DNA of 64,000 nucleotides, taken from Isoetes taiwanensis (lineage: Eukaryota > Streptophyta > Lycopodiopsida > Isoetales > Isoetaceae). The DNA lies in NCBI GenBank assembly GCA_021234155.1, contig JAJEKV010000038.1, positions 11,303,190 through 11,367,189 on the forward strand, in the 5' to 3' direction. The position numbers and the translations under genes are program-made. Positions 12,838-24,370 of the stretch are shown here, piece by piece; the first letter of the stretch is position 1; the number at the start of each line of letters is the position of its first letter. Below the pieces are notes generated by a model. That model did no database searches. It saw only the letters and a list, made by a program, of their open reading frames with translations, and had not been told where the DNA came from.

Positions 12838-12845
12838 TATAAATA
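12838..12845 (+). promoter_or_regulatory. Probable TATA box of the laccase gene
   Basis: TATAAATA lies 70 bp upstream of the laccase ATG, a normal plant spacing once a short 5' leader is allowed for. It is the best match in the upstream 300 bp. Confidence 0.65.
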
Positions 12846-12914
12846 GAGTGAGCCTGTTCATGGATCAGCCAATCCACCGCACTCAATACGAAGAAAACAA
12901 GAAAATCGCTAAGT

Positions 12915-15060
12915 ATGAAGATTTCTGGACTCAGAATCGTTTTGCCTCTGCTTCTAGTCTGCCTAAGTTGCTTCCATAGCACAGGCGCAGTTACTCGTTA
13001 CTACAATTTTCAGGTTCAGTCTTTGTACCTTATGTTCCGATGCTACTAACTACTCAGCAGTTTTGATTTCTGATACTTGAATATATTTGAACAGATTGAT
13101 TATGCAAACTACACAGTTGCTTGCCACAGTAAGCAAATCGTAGCAGTAAATGGTCAATCACCAGGACCAACCATTCATATCACTAAAGGCGATAGAGTTA
13201 TTGTGAATGTAACGAATTTGGTTTCACATAATGTGACAATTCACTGGTCAGTTTGTGTTTTGTCATTAAGCTATAACTTAAGTTACTTAAAGAGCTTTTA
13301 AATGACAAAAAAGGACTGTGTGGTCTTTATTGCAGGCATGGAATAAACCAAAGATTTTCATCCTGGGCAGATGGTCCTGCGTATATAACGCAGTGTCCGA
13401 TTCAAACTGGTAGATCCTACATATACAACTTTACTGTGCCAGATCAACAAGGAACTCTGTTTTGGCATGCGCATATATCCTGGCTGAGGGGCACAGTGTA
13501 TGGAGCATTTATCATAGACCCTCCTGCTAATAAAAGGCTTCCGTTTCGAAAGCCTCATGGAGCACACACTTTATTACTTGGTAATAATCAGGGGACTTTT
13601 GCCAAATTAGCATTTCTGGGTTTTATTAGAAGATTTCTGACAGTAAAGTGGCTCCTGATTTTTCAGGGGAATGGTGGAATGAAGATCTTGAGCAGGTTGA
13701 AAATGATGCAAGGATAAATGGAACAGCTCCTGCCTTGTCGAATGCTTACCTGATCAATGGTCATCCTGGTCCCCTCTTCAACTGCTCGGCCCATGGTAAG
13801 TTTAAAGTTACACACAAGCATAATTTAGCAGGCTGAATCCTCATGAATTCGTACTCATATATATGTTTCTACCCTTTTTTTTTCCTTGGCAGACACAGAG
13901 ATTGTACATGTTAAGAAGGGTCGACGACATCTTCTCAGAGTCATCAACAATGCCTTAGAAACAGACCTATTCATTACAGTTGCAAACCACAATCTTACAG
14001 TGGTAGAAACTGATGCATGCTACACAAAGAGGATCACAAATACCAGTTTTCTGATCTCTCCAGGCCAGACCTACAGTTTCCTCCTCACTGCAAATCAACC
14101 AGTAGGCCAATACTACATAGTAATTTCCCCCTTCGAGAGATCTGAAATAAACGGTGTACAAGAAACACCAGCATTAGCAATTCTGAGATACAAAGGAGCA
14201 AATACTTCTTCCAAACCACTTTATCCAGACAACGTGCCAAGCAAAAGGGACACAGGCTTTTTTGACCAATCCCAAAGGGATATAAGGTTCTTAAATTCAA
14301 AGGAATATCCTGCAGAGGTGCCACAGACAGTAGACGTGAATCTGTACTGGGTAGTGTCGCTAAATGTAGAGCCATGCACTGTAACTCCAAGTTCTCGATG
14401 TTTAGGGCCATACAACAGAAGCTTTGCAAGCTCGATAAACAACATTACATTCCAGACACCACAGATATCTCTTTTGGAAGCATACTACCACAATATAAGC
14501 GGAGTTTACACTACAGATTTTCCTGCCTATCCGGCTACTACATATGACTACACAGGGCAGCAGCTTGACGCCAGCAGATTAGCATCAGAAAGGGGTACAA
14601 AGGTGACAGAGATTCCATGCGGTTCCAACGTTCAGCTCATCATCCAAGGTACCATCAATTTCCAGGCTGAAGCCCACCCCTTCCACTTGCATGGTTACGA
14701 CTTCTACGTTGTGGGTTATGGAGAGGGTAACTATGACCCTGCCAAAGACCCTGCTACTTTTAACCTTGTCGACCCTGCTAGAAGAAACACTGGCATGGTC
14801 ACTAAGGCTGGCTGGACTGCTTTGAGATTCAAGGCTGATAACCCAGGTTCGTATCCCTTTGCAAGTTACCTTAATTGCATACATTGCCAGTTTTGTTTGC
14901 TGACAAGTTCTTTTGATTTTGTGGTTTAGGTGTTTGGTTGATGCATTGCCACTTTGATGGACACGTTTCATGGGGAATGGAGACTGCTTTTGTTGTTACC
15001 AATGGTGCCCAAGCAGACCACGTCCTTCCTCCACCACCTCCTGATTTGCCCACTTGCTAG
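12915..15060 (+). CDS. Laccase (multicopper oxidase), six exons, secreted
   Basis: The exons are 12915-13013, 13095-13246, 13336-13580, 13667-13795, 13893-14846 and 14930-15060 (1710 bp, 569 aa), all with GT-AG introns. Exon sizes 152, 245 and 129 are the conserved plant laccase sizes. Residues 1-25 are a signal peptide (hydrophobic VLPLLLVCL core), and the mature chain starts TRYYNF. All four copper motifs are present: HWHG (83-86, split by intron 2), WHAHISW, HPFHLHG and HCHFDGHVSWGM. Many NxT/S glycosylation sites are visible. Plant laccases are apoplastic enzymes that oxidise phenolics and monolignols with O2 during lignification and related reactions; the substrate here is not known. The residue at the axial position of the type 1 copper is Met, where most plant laccases have Leu. 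No stop or frameshift is seen, so this looks like a functional host gene. Ascorbate oxidase is the other multicopper option, but the exon pattern and TRYY start fit laccase. Confidence 0.95.
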
Positions 15061-15236
15061 CATACATGCACTTTGTCAACCATTTTTTTCTACCCTTCGG
15101 ATTGCCAATTGCAATCATATTTTTTCCAATGTCAAAAATCATTCTTTTGCAAAGGATAAGCTGTAAAATTCCAAAAATATTTCAATGTTAAAAATCATTC
15201 TTTACAGAAAAACAATACATTTCAAATGCCAATTAC

Positions 15237-16345
15237 TTGAAACTTCCCTGGGGCTGGGTCTGAATGAAGCAAACAATGGGAAGCCAATCCATTGATAGAG
15301 ATTGCATTAGAGCGTGTTTGGAATCTGAAAGATTTTACCCTCTATCAATTTTACTAAAACTGCCATGTTACATAATATCTAATACAAGAGTAGGTGGCAA
15401 ACAAATATACTAAATAGAAGTGCATTACAAGACAAGATGTTTTATTCATACAAGATATTTCTTGCAAGATGGTCATGGGCCTATTTTCAACTCTCAGTTA
15501 AGTCTTGTAGGTCCTTATTGGGAAGAGATAAATAAAGACACATGTAGTTGTAGCTAGTGGCATACTTTTAACCATAGAACTCTCGTGGTGGTGGCGGCAA
15601 GAATGAGATGATGATAGAAGGTGACAATAAACTATCCCGTTAAAATTTGAAGCCAAGTTTGTTCAAACAAACATTGTTAATAATACTGCATAATTAGGAT
15701 GCACTTAGTTATTTTTTAATATCTGCATATGCTGAATAATGGCATCGTGGCAGTTGAAAGGCTGTTGGTTGTAATTTTAAATGTGAATTCTTTCAACACG
15801 ACAATGTTTTTGTTGAAACTTCTGTAGGGTGTGGGTCTAAATGAAGCAAACAATTAGAAGACAATCCATTGATAGAGATTGCATTAGAGCATGCTTGAAC
15901 TATCAATTTCACTAAAATTGCCATGTTACCTAATACCTAATACAAGAGTAGGTGGCAAACAAATATACTGAATAAAAGTGCATTAATGCAACATAAGATG
16001 GTTTATTCATACAAGTTTGTTCATACAAGATATTTCCTGCAAGAAAGTCGTAGGCCTATTTTTCAACTCAGTTAAGTCTTCTAGGTCCGTATTGGGGAGA
16101 GATAACTAAAGACGCATGTAATTATAGCTGGTGGCATACTTTTAACCATAGAACTCTCGTGGTGGTGGTGGCGACAATGAGATGATGATATAAGGTGACA
16201 ATAATATCCCTTTAAAATTTCAAGCCCAGTTTGTTCAAACACGCATTGTTAGTAATACCACATAATTAGGATGCACTTACTTATCCTTTAATATCAGCAT
16301 ATGCTGAATAATGGCATCGTGGCAGTTGAAAGACTGTTGGTTGCA
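15237..16345. repeat. Tandem duplication of about 575 bp downstream of the laccase
   Basis: 15240-15775 and 15818-16345 are the same sequence with small indels. Both start with GAAACTTC..GGGTCTGAATGAAGC and end with CTGAATAATGGCATCGTGGC. The offset drifts from 578 to 572 bp. No coding content is seen. Confidence 0.85.
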
Positions 16346-16685
16346 ATTTACTAAGAAGAATGATCAGTCGTTTAAAGCAAGGTCATTTTAGAGATAGGTG
16401 GTTTTCAAGCTTCCATGAGACAATTTTCAAACTCCTTGTATTGGTCTATAATTGTTTATGCTTTTTAATATCATTATGAAATGGAGAAATTAGTAGAAAT
16501 AAGTTAAAGACTTTTGTGAGTATCAAAGGGGTAGCTATTGGAAGTTCATGTGTAGTAAACTTTTGCCATGCTTGGTAGATTCTACATTGACCCCTTACAT
16601 AGAAAGAATAAATACAATATGTTGAAAGTCACCCTTTAGCATTTGGCAAGTGTAACAAAAGAAATGAAAGTATAATTATCTTCTT

Positions 16686-16788
16686 AGTTCAATTCTCAAA
16701 ACCAGCAAGCAACTCACGAGGAGTAAAAAACTGAAAGAAAAGCCCCATCTGGGTGTCTCCACTAAATAACACAATGTACAATATGCTG
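16686..16788. repeat. About 100-bp direct repeat, copy 1
   Basis: Nearly identical to 18984-19076, sharing CTCAAAACCAGCAAGCAACT and GCCCCATCTGGGTGTCTCC. The copies are 2.3 kb apart in the same orientation. They could be the edge of a duplicated segment or part of a dispersed element; no PBS or polypurine tract was seen that would make them LTRs. Confidence 0.8.
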
Positions 16789-17081
16789 CGTCTTTGAAAG
16801 TGTAACCAAATTATAGTCGGGATTAAAAAACCTTGCCCTTTTGGGTTTTTGAGGAAAAACCCTAACCATAATAGAAACACTAAACAAAGATCCTTAGCTG
16901 AACACAACTGAGTATGACAACACTTAAATGAGTTGATAATCATGCTTGAAAAACACTGATAGTCATGATTCTCTAATCCTTGAATACACTGATGTTTGAT
17001 TCTCCTACACAAGCTGATAGAGCAGGAACGAGACCTGATTCTCCTACAACACAAGTGATAGAGCAAGCCTGCAACCCAGGG

Positions 17082-17895
17082 TGTTTTTTAGTGGCCCCGG
17101 TAGGTCAGTTGGCCACACATTCACATTTTTTGAAAAATAGCTGGCCATGCTAGAGTAGGATGCAATCTCACCACGATGAAAGGGTAGTAGCCAGTTCAAA
17201 ACACCAACATTACTCTCACTCTATAAGTGGCCAATTTGATATTTGCTAAACCTTTAGACCCATAGGGCGTGGCCATTCAAAATAACACGTGCACAAGCAA
17301 CTTGTTGGGATGGCCATTTAGAACATACAACAGTTTTATTTTTTTTTAGGAGTTTCCAGGCTCTATATTAGCCACTTATTGGAACTTAAGATTGCCACTT
17401 AGGGGGCTCTAAAATTTGTTCAAGTCTAGCCCAAGAAGTCTAATGGTCTTTATAAAAATACAATACTTTTCCTTCTGATGCCTTGGTTCAATTTTTTTTA
17501 TTCGATTTGCAATTTGCATCCCAAATCTTCTCTTCCTCATCCTGCCCGAATTTGCTCTTCATCTTCCCAAATCAAATTAAAGTTAGTTTCTAAATGGTTC
17601 TGCTGAAATTCACCCTACCAAAACCATTTGTGCTTCTGTCTACAAACAACATATTAATTGATCTTACAATAACAGAAGCATAGCATGCATTTGTTTCTGA
17701 TAACTATATAGAGCATCATAGATAGTCATACCAACTGCATATGCTAGATGTATAGATGTGGCCAATTTGATCGTTATGAAAAAAGAAATTAGTTCCATGG
17801 TTTTGCCAATTAAGTTACAATCTCCTGGCATAACAATTTGAAAAATGGCCAGGCCAAACTACAATAAGCAATTTCTCCAAGATAAGTAGTGGCCA
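17082..17895. repeat. Scattered (G/T)GGCCA motifs, subterminal-like
   Basis: About a dozen copies of GTGGCCA, TTGGCCA or GGCCAATTTG lie on one strand over 800 bp (17082, 17108, 17141, 17227, 17270, 17312, 17757, 17841, 17886 and others). Short motifs repeated this way near one end are typical of the subterminal regions of CACTA-type elements. No matching terminal repeat was identified. Confidence 0.45.
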
Positions 17896-18089
17896 ATATT
17901 TTACGCCCCTTCAAATATGTAGGGAGATTAAAAAATACCCTGCTGCAACCACAAATTACGAAGCCATATCAGAAGCTCACGAAATATCAACCTGCACATG
18001 AAATGAGACTATTACATCAACCACATAGCCTAGCATGGAGCTCACAATCTGCAATCCTTCACTAACTCGAGAGCTACAATCTCACAACC

Positions 18090-18325
18090 AACTAAACTAG
18101 GCACGATGGGCCTTTCACAACTAATAACCTAGGCATGAGGGCCTTCAATCTCACAACCAACTACTGGCACGAGGGCCACAAACACACAACCCTCCACTGG
18201 CACAACGAGGGTCTTCCAACACTGGTGCGAGAGCCAAGAATCCACAATCCCATAACAACAATTGGCACAAGGGCCATATGTCACCACCAAGTAAACCAAC
18301 ACGAGGGCCCTTCCCACACATTAGG
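18090..18325. repeat. Degenerate minisatellite around GGCACGAGGGCC
   Basis: Six or so imperfect units built on (T)GGCACGAGGGCC with interspersed CACAACC, about 35-45 bp apart. Short open frames occur on both strands but look incidental. Confidence 0.55.
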
Positions 18326-18936
18326 CATCGACCGAGTAAAGGATATCCAAAGGGTGCGTATACGTAGGTGAAATGTTAGATCGATGAAGTAGCAGCATGG
18401 AACAAGGAGATTAAGGCTTCCATAAAATCGAACAAATCATCATTAAACATCGAAAGGTGGGTGGGTGAGAAGTAGGAGATCAAAGCAGAAGCATAGAGGT
18501 GAAGATGTGCTGATAAAAAGGGAAAGGCCTGGAGTCATAAGGGCCCATCCAGCAAGTCTAGGATTTTATTAAATGATAAACAAGGGATGACGAGTTAGGT
18601 GCACAGATGGAAAAGTAGATTCAAAGAAGAGCAGACGAGAGCAATGCTGACATCAAAAGAATGTAGAGATCAGAGAACATGAGGGGCTTACCACGACCAT
18701 ACTTCCACGATGGCCAAAGGCACAACAGACCCTCAACAAATGCATAACCACCAAGATAAGAATCATATTAAAATGATGAGTAAAAGAGTAAGGTGTGGGG
18801 TGGGCGGATGGGCAAGTAGGCTAAAGGGAGAGCAGACAAGAGGAGAACACAGATGAGCTGATGAAGATGAAAAGGAAAGGGTATATGAAGGAGAGGCATT
18901 GTATCTACCAAGTGAGTCTAACTAACTATTAGCAAT

Positions 18937-18998
18937 GGTTTTGAGAATTACACTTATCTTCTTATCGTGATACGAAGATAAGTTCAATTCTCAAAACC
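18937..18998. repeat. 25-bp inverted repeat with 12-nt loop
   Basis: GGTTTTGAGAATT.CACTTATCTTC pairs with the inverted copy ending at 18998 with two mismatches. The right arm is also the start of the second copy of the direct repeat, which continues to about 19076. At the first copy (16686) only the right arm is present. Confidence 0.85.
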
Positions 18999-19076
18999 AG
19001 CAAGCAACTCACGAGGAGCGAAAAACTGAAAGAAAAGCCCCATCTGGGTGTCTCCACTAAATAACACAATGTACAA
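18984..19076. repeat. About 100-bp direct repeat, copy 2
   Basis: Second copy of the repeat at 16686-16788. Unlike copy 1 it is preceded by an inverted arm that creates a hairpin at 18937-18998. The unique sequence after both copies differs. Confidence 0.8.
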
Positions 19077-20284
19077 CAATTCTGAAAAATAGAGGCAGTA
19101 AGTCTAGGCTTACGAGTTGAAGAGCAGTAAGGTGAGCGAAGGATCTTCTAGCTATAGGCCCTAATCCAAGGCATGGGATACTAGTAATTGTTGAAAAAAG
19201 GAAACCATTGTTGCAAGGATGGGAAAGCATAATTCAATCAGGAATATTGAAGACAACCACCGTACTTGATAGCACCTCATCATAGACCATCATCCAATTA
19301 AATTGGGATTATGTCAACTCCAAAATCATGCCAACCTGCTGTTGTCTTCTAGAGGGTTTTTGTTTTTTTTTTTAATCTTTTTTTTTTGGACTTGATAAAT
19401 ATTAACATAAGGTTGCAATTCACGTGTGTCGTTTCATATGCGAATTAAAATATGCAAAAATGAAGAGCAAGTTGCTAAGATAGATGAGACCAAAATTGAA
19501 CAGCATTTAGATGAAAATATTAGGTTTGATAATAACAGATTGCATTATTTGGGAGGCAATTGCAGACCCGAAATTATCGATACATGACACAAATATCATA
19601 CAAAAATATCATATATTCCAATAAAATATTAAGGGATCAATCTATGTTTTTCCCGTATTAACAAGTTGTGGTTCCATGTCAGCCGTTCTATCCAGTTCTA
19701 GGTGTGAATCTAACATTTCGCGCGCCGCCATCCCCATAACCAGAAAATCATCTGTCGCAAAATTTTTTATTGTAAAAAGGTGGATTCAGGGCCTGCGTTT
19801 GATTGTAGAAGCATTTGAGAGCATCATCATCCACTATGATTATATCATCCTTTTTCTCGATACCAAGTTCGTCCATCATGTTACTCAAGTGTTTGATGAA
19901 GACAGGTTTGCCTGTTGAATCCTTGGGATTAGTAAACTTCACACATTTGTTCTGGTCCCAAAAGGTCAACCAATGTCTGCGCATTTTCCCCAGTGCCTCC
20001 AAAGTATCCTTGATGTTCTTTAGTTCCATGGATGACCAAATACCAACTCGAAATAACCTGAATGCCTCATCTAGTATCTCCTTCAAGTGCGGCCACAGAT
20101 AGATTCACTTGGTGTTTGATTCTACTGGTGTCTGATGAAACTGATCTCTAGCCACTTTATTTTTCAGAAAAGTCTTACAAAGGACTCCGTTTAGGTCGAA
20201 TACCACAACCTTCTTAGAAACGCAAGGCAAGCTGAAACATCAAGCATGTATCTGGTCAACAAGATATGATCAGACAAATAATAC

Positions 20285-20395
20285 AAACGCGTCAGGCGTG
20301 ATTTGAGTGTGACAATGAAATACAATCAAAGCACGCTTGACGCGATTTCATTCAAAGCTAAGATAAATGAAATCACGCGTGGCGCGATTTTAGAT
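20285..20395. repeat. CACGC-GCGTG palindromes next to the HAD exon
   Basis: Three copies (ACGCGTCAGGCGTGATTT, AGCACGCTTGACGCGATTT and ATCACGCGTGGCGCGATTT) in the intron upstream of the HAD exons, of the same family as the array at 22452-22836. Confidence 0.75.
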
Positions 20396-22451
20396 GCAAG
20401 GCCATACCTATCGTCTTCAGTTTTGCTGCCGTCGTCAGCGTCATTCTCCCCTTCGCCACCCTTAATCTCCGTGCTCTTCTGACTGTTAGAATTGTTATTT
20501 TCTATTAGTTCCTCTACGTCCTTCACAACTGACATTATTTTAGTATTGATTTGGCAAACCTGTGAATCACTAGAGTCGCTTGGGTTGCCAATGGCCCCTT
20601 CACTCTCGGTTGCCTTATCAATTAGATCCTTCTTAACCTGTTAATCTATTTTATTGTTGCTTGCATCACCCGCAAGGGAGGCAAGGATATTCCCTATGTT
20701 CGCCTTCATCACATTACTTTGAGCAGCCAGTTTAGCAGCCACTTGGATTGCTTTCCTTATCAAGCTGCGGATTACTAGTTCCCTCACCAGAACCATCGTC
20801 CATTTTTGAATTGGCCAAGTCCACGAGACTTTTGATTGCTGAAGATTTCAGGTTGCCATAAGGGCCTTTAGGAGATTTGGCAAGTACATCCATGAGGAAT
20901 GTTCAAGAAAGTCTTTGGCCTGCTCATCACTCACAAAACATTGACATCTTCTAACACCTATAAGAGCCTCTCGGACAATATAACCTCCAACATGAAGCTC
21001 CAAGCAGGTTGTATCAATTGGAGCAAATGCCTCGACGAGGTAAGCAGCCACAGAGGGGGGAAATCCATTTTTATTTAAGGGGCCCTTCTCCTTAGTTAGT
21101 AGCTCGTACATGATTTCACCACTTAAGAGAGGGTCCCGATCCTCATCCTTTTCTGACTCATCCTGTTCCTAATCCTAATCCTGATCCGTATGATAGAATA
21201 TAGTTGTTAAGTCTGGATCATCTAGAAGAAAACATTCCCATGCACTGCTATTGTCACCCTTGGCCTTAGCATTATCATATTCTTCGTCTGACAACATGGA
21301 TATCATAATAAAGATCACATGTGCCATCTTCCATGATGTTCGCAGCTCATTATCCTTAACATCATATATTAGGCATCCCTCCCTAATAACTTTGAGGCAC
21401 TCCAGATCATGAGCAGTGGATAGTGCATGCAGATGTGAGTCACCCGAAGGACAAACGATGACAATAGTAAAGGACATCTCAATTGTCAATCCTATACAGC
21501 TGGTAAAGAAGATGTTGTAGTCCTTCTAGTTCATGCCCATATCTCCTCTCCCACCACTGCTATATGTTTCTAAGGCAAGTAGTTGATTCTGGCAAGAGAC
21601 CTTTGTACCCAATGGAGACTGAATACTGGACAGTGTCTTCTTCTCCAGTAATCTTCTTCACAAGGGACAATTTTCTTCTCAACTCGGCCAGTACCTTAGG
21701 GGGTAGAGTCTCCTTATGTTTTGCATTTTTTGCCTTCCAATTCTTTAGGAAGTCCTTTGACCAGAATACAAACTTCTTGATGTCATCATTACTGACCTTG
21801 TATTTGTCCAGCAATCCAATTTTAGATAATGCCACATCCCCTGATAGCCTTTGTAACTCAGCTCCTACAGCTAACTTCATTGTACGTACATCCTTCACAT
21901 GGCTACAGCACTCAACGAAGGACATCCTATCCTTAGTGAAAGCACTCTTCTTGTATAAGACTTCCTTCTTCAGGCACTGGTCTAAAACCCAAATGGTCTC
22001 AGTGTCGTCTAGCCCCTGAGTCTTTCTCATCTCTGTCACATTCAAGTCAAAGATGCTTACATCAATAGGAGGCACTCTGCCCATAGTATCTGGCAGCTTC
22101 TTTTGTGCATAAGCATCCCAGAATTCATTCCACTTGAGCCATACTGCCTCCTTACAAAAGACAATCTTATACGAGTTTGTTGGACCTGACCTGCTACATG
22201 TGCTATCAAAAGGATCAGCAATGTCATCACCACCTTTTTTCTTCGATTTTCTTGCAGTCTTCTTCTTCTCCTGTATAATTGTCTACGATAGAGTCCGCTC
22301 CAGCAGCTTGAACGCCTCAGACTTTGACCCGCCCTGTCTGGTGGGTCATGGGTAGCCATATTCCACCCACTGTTGACAGTCGTGGCGCAGTTGCTCCACG
22401 TATGGACTACAATAGTACAGACATTGAATCAGTATCATAGAACAGAAACAT

Positions 22452-22836
22452 GCCGGGCGCGATTTGAATAGAATAGAATTGATCAACATAGAAAGCACGC
22501 CTGGCGTGAAATGAATTAAGCTACTAATGCAATTCACGCCAGGCGTGCTTTTAAAACAAAGCAATAATAGCGAGGCGTGCTTCTAAATCAAATGAATTCA
22601 CGCCAGGCGTGCTTTTACATCAATACAATTCACGCCAGGCGTGCTTTTAAATCAATTGAATTCACGCCAGACATGCTTCTAAATCAATTGAATTCACGCT
22701 AGGCGTGCTTTTAGATCAAAATAATTCACGCCTGGCGTGAATTGTTTTGCTTTAAAATCATGCCTGGCGTGAATTGTTTTGATTTAAAAGCACGCTTGGC
22801 ATGAATTCAATTGATTTAGAAGCACGCCTGAATACT
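22452..22836. repeat. Dense array of CACGCCAGGCGTG palindromes in an intron
   Basis: About thirteen copies in 385 bp, spaced about 30 bp, of the form AATTCACGCCAGGCGTGCTT with TTTAAATCAA linkers. Halfway (about 22735) the outer flanks flip orientation, so the array itself is roughly mirror-symmetric. It lies between two exons of the minus-strand gene. Confidence 0.92.
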
Positions 22837-23879
22837 AAAATAACATCCTTAATGTAGTTACCTCTTATATAGAAATGTCTTTCCCATTTCATTCAAAGTT
22901 GCACTAATCTCAGCCAAATCTGCAGGTGAAGTATTGGCATCCAAGAGTCGACACCTCCTATATGCATAGTGATTGTAGAATACGGTTTGACCTGTTTGTT
23001 CTGCCTGCCTAATGAGGGCCTTTTAATGTCATCATTTAATAATAACTCCTTGACGTTCGTCCAGACAACAGGCTTGTTCAAGATCATATCCTAAGGTAAC
23101 ACATCCGCTGGCATAGGCATTTGACCTGGATTATTAATCATGCTCTGAACAATCTCCATGGCATGTGCTGGATCATATCTTCTGCTAACATAAATGGAGC
23201 TTGGTGAACGGATGAGGGACTTCACATGGATCTGAAAAGTTTCCTTAAGACCCAATGGATAATGGTCAGAGTACTTATTCAGCTTGTTCATGGCCTCTAG
23301 CTGTGCCACCCTGTCTTGTTCATTCTAAAAAACAGAAACCTCCATGCCTTCGACAACTGCAGGTTGAACATCCTTCCCTAGATTTAGGACCCTCCTAGAA
23401 GCTTTCAAGTCAGCTAATTCTCTAGCTTGCTGCAACTAGTGACTTGGTATCGGTTTATTGAACATGCCTCTACGCACAACTGTAACCCCTTGGCAAATAG
23501 ATATTGCGTAACTGCTACATTGGTGGGCCAGCCATACTTAAAACATGTCTCACCATTCACATCTGTCTTCATGAACGTATCCTTGTATGCAATAGCTCTA
23601 CAGTGAGTAAGTCTGAGCAGATATTTCTTCTGCTTATGTGTCATCTCCAAGAGCAATTTGCAGTTGGTGTCGTTCTCTTCCTCACAAGAGATTAGCATCC
23701 CTTGTTTGGTCATCTTGTCTGCTTTTTTTTTTTTTTTTCCGGAGAAGAGCGTTAAGTCGAGCTTGCCATTTATCTTGGCGAGGTCAAGGTACCATTCGAC
23801 ATCCTCATCCATTTCCTCTTCAGGGCACGCAGGGTCAGTGGTTGCTATAAGAATAGCACTACAAGAGAATGATGGCTAA

Positions 23880-24370
23880 ACGTCACAACATTCGTCAGAG
23901 GGTCCAAACATACTGGCCAAATTAATGACTACTCCTATGACGATTAACTTTCTAACGATGAACGTGACGAAACATTTGACGAGTTACATGACTAAAAATG
24001 TGTTTAATAACGTGACTATTAAGCTGACGAGAATTATGACGTTTTGTAATTGACTAAAACACTGACTATTAATCTAACTAATATGTCTGACTAATAGTAT
24101 AACTAAAACTATGACTTGTAAGCTGACTAAATCCTGACTAAAAACATGACTACAAAGTTGACTACTTTGCTGACTAATAAGTTGACGAGAACAATGACCA
24201 TTCATATTTAACTAATATACTGACTAATAAACTGACTCATACATCTGACTAATTGGCTAACTAAGATGCTGACAAGTATGTTGTCTAATTACTGACTAAA
24301 TGATGACTAAAAAGCTGCTACTTATTCTGACTAATAAGTTGACTAAATTTTTTGTATTTGTCAAAACACT
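23880..24370. repeat. Subterminal TGACTAA/TGACGA repeats of CACTA A
   Basis: More than 25 short motifs of the form TGACTAA, TGACTAAT or TGACGA occur in 490 bp just inside the CACTA terminus. In En/Spm such motifs are bound by the TNPA protein. Confidence 0.85.

Larger units (their letters stand above)
19640..23856 (-). pseudogene. Methyltransferase-like plus FCP1/NLI (HAD) phosphatase-like protein, multi-exon, interrupted by CACTA A
   Basis: The gene runs from 23856 down to about 19700. Exon 23812-23400 has DEDVEWYLDLAK, KYGWPTNVAVTQYLF and Cys residues. Exon 23310-22865 has LKETFQIHVKSLIRSPSS and ADVLP. After an intron filled with palindromes, exons 22405-21175 include KKFVFWSKDFLKNW, and FTIVIVCPSGDSH with IYDVKDNELR resembling the middle of a beta-class methyltransferase. 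21111-20848 (VAAYLVEAFAPID, LELHVGGYIVREALIGVRRC) resembles its motif X-motif I segment. The C-terminus (20230-19750) is an FCP1/NLI HAD domain: VVVFDLNGVLCK, FRVGIWSSM, HWLTFWDQNKC and IIIVDDDALKC. HAD phosphatases of this type use the first Asp as nucleophile, kept here. A TGA at 20105-20107 and other stops, plus the CACTA insertion in the 5' region, make it a pseudogene. The HAD call is firm; the methyltransferase call is weaker and rests on motif order and on the element at 1-2640. Confidence 0.6.

Noticed and set aside
18129-18371. Short protein genes in the GGCACGAGGGCC repeat
   Set aside because: Both strands are open because of the repeat itself, and no start context, splice signals or homology are seen.
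16686-19076. Short LTRs or TRIM element bounded by the 100-bp direct repeats
   Set aside because: No TG...CA ends, primer-binding site or target duplication could be found, and the second copy has an extra hairpin arm.
22452-22836. CRISPR-like array
   Set aside because: The units are palindromic, but the linkers are short, AT-rich and not unique spacers. The sequence is eukaryotic with introns and no cas genes, so it is an intronic transposon repeat.
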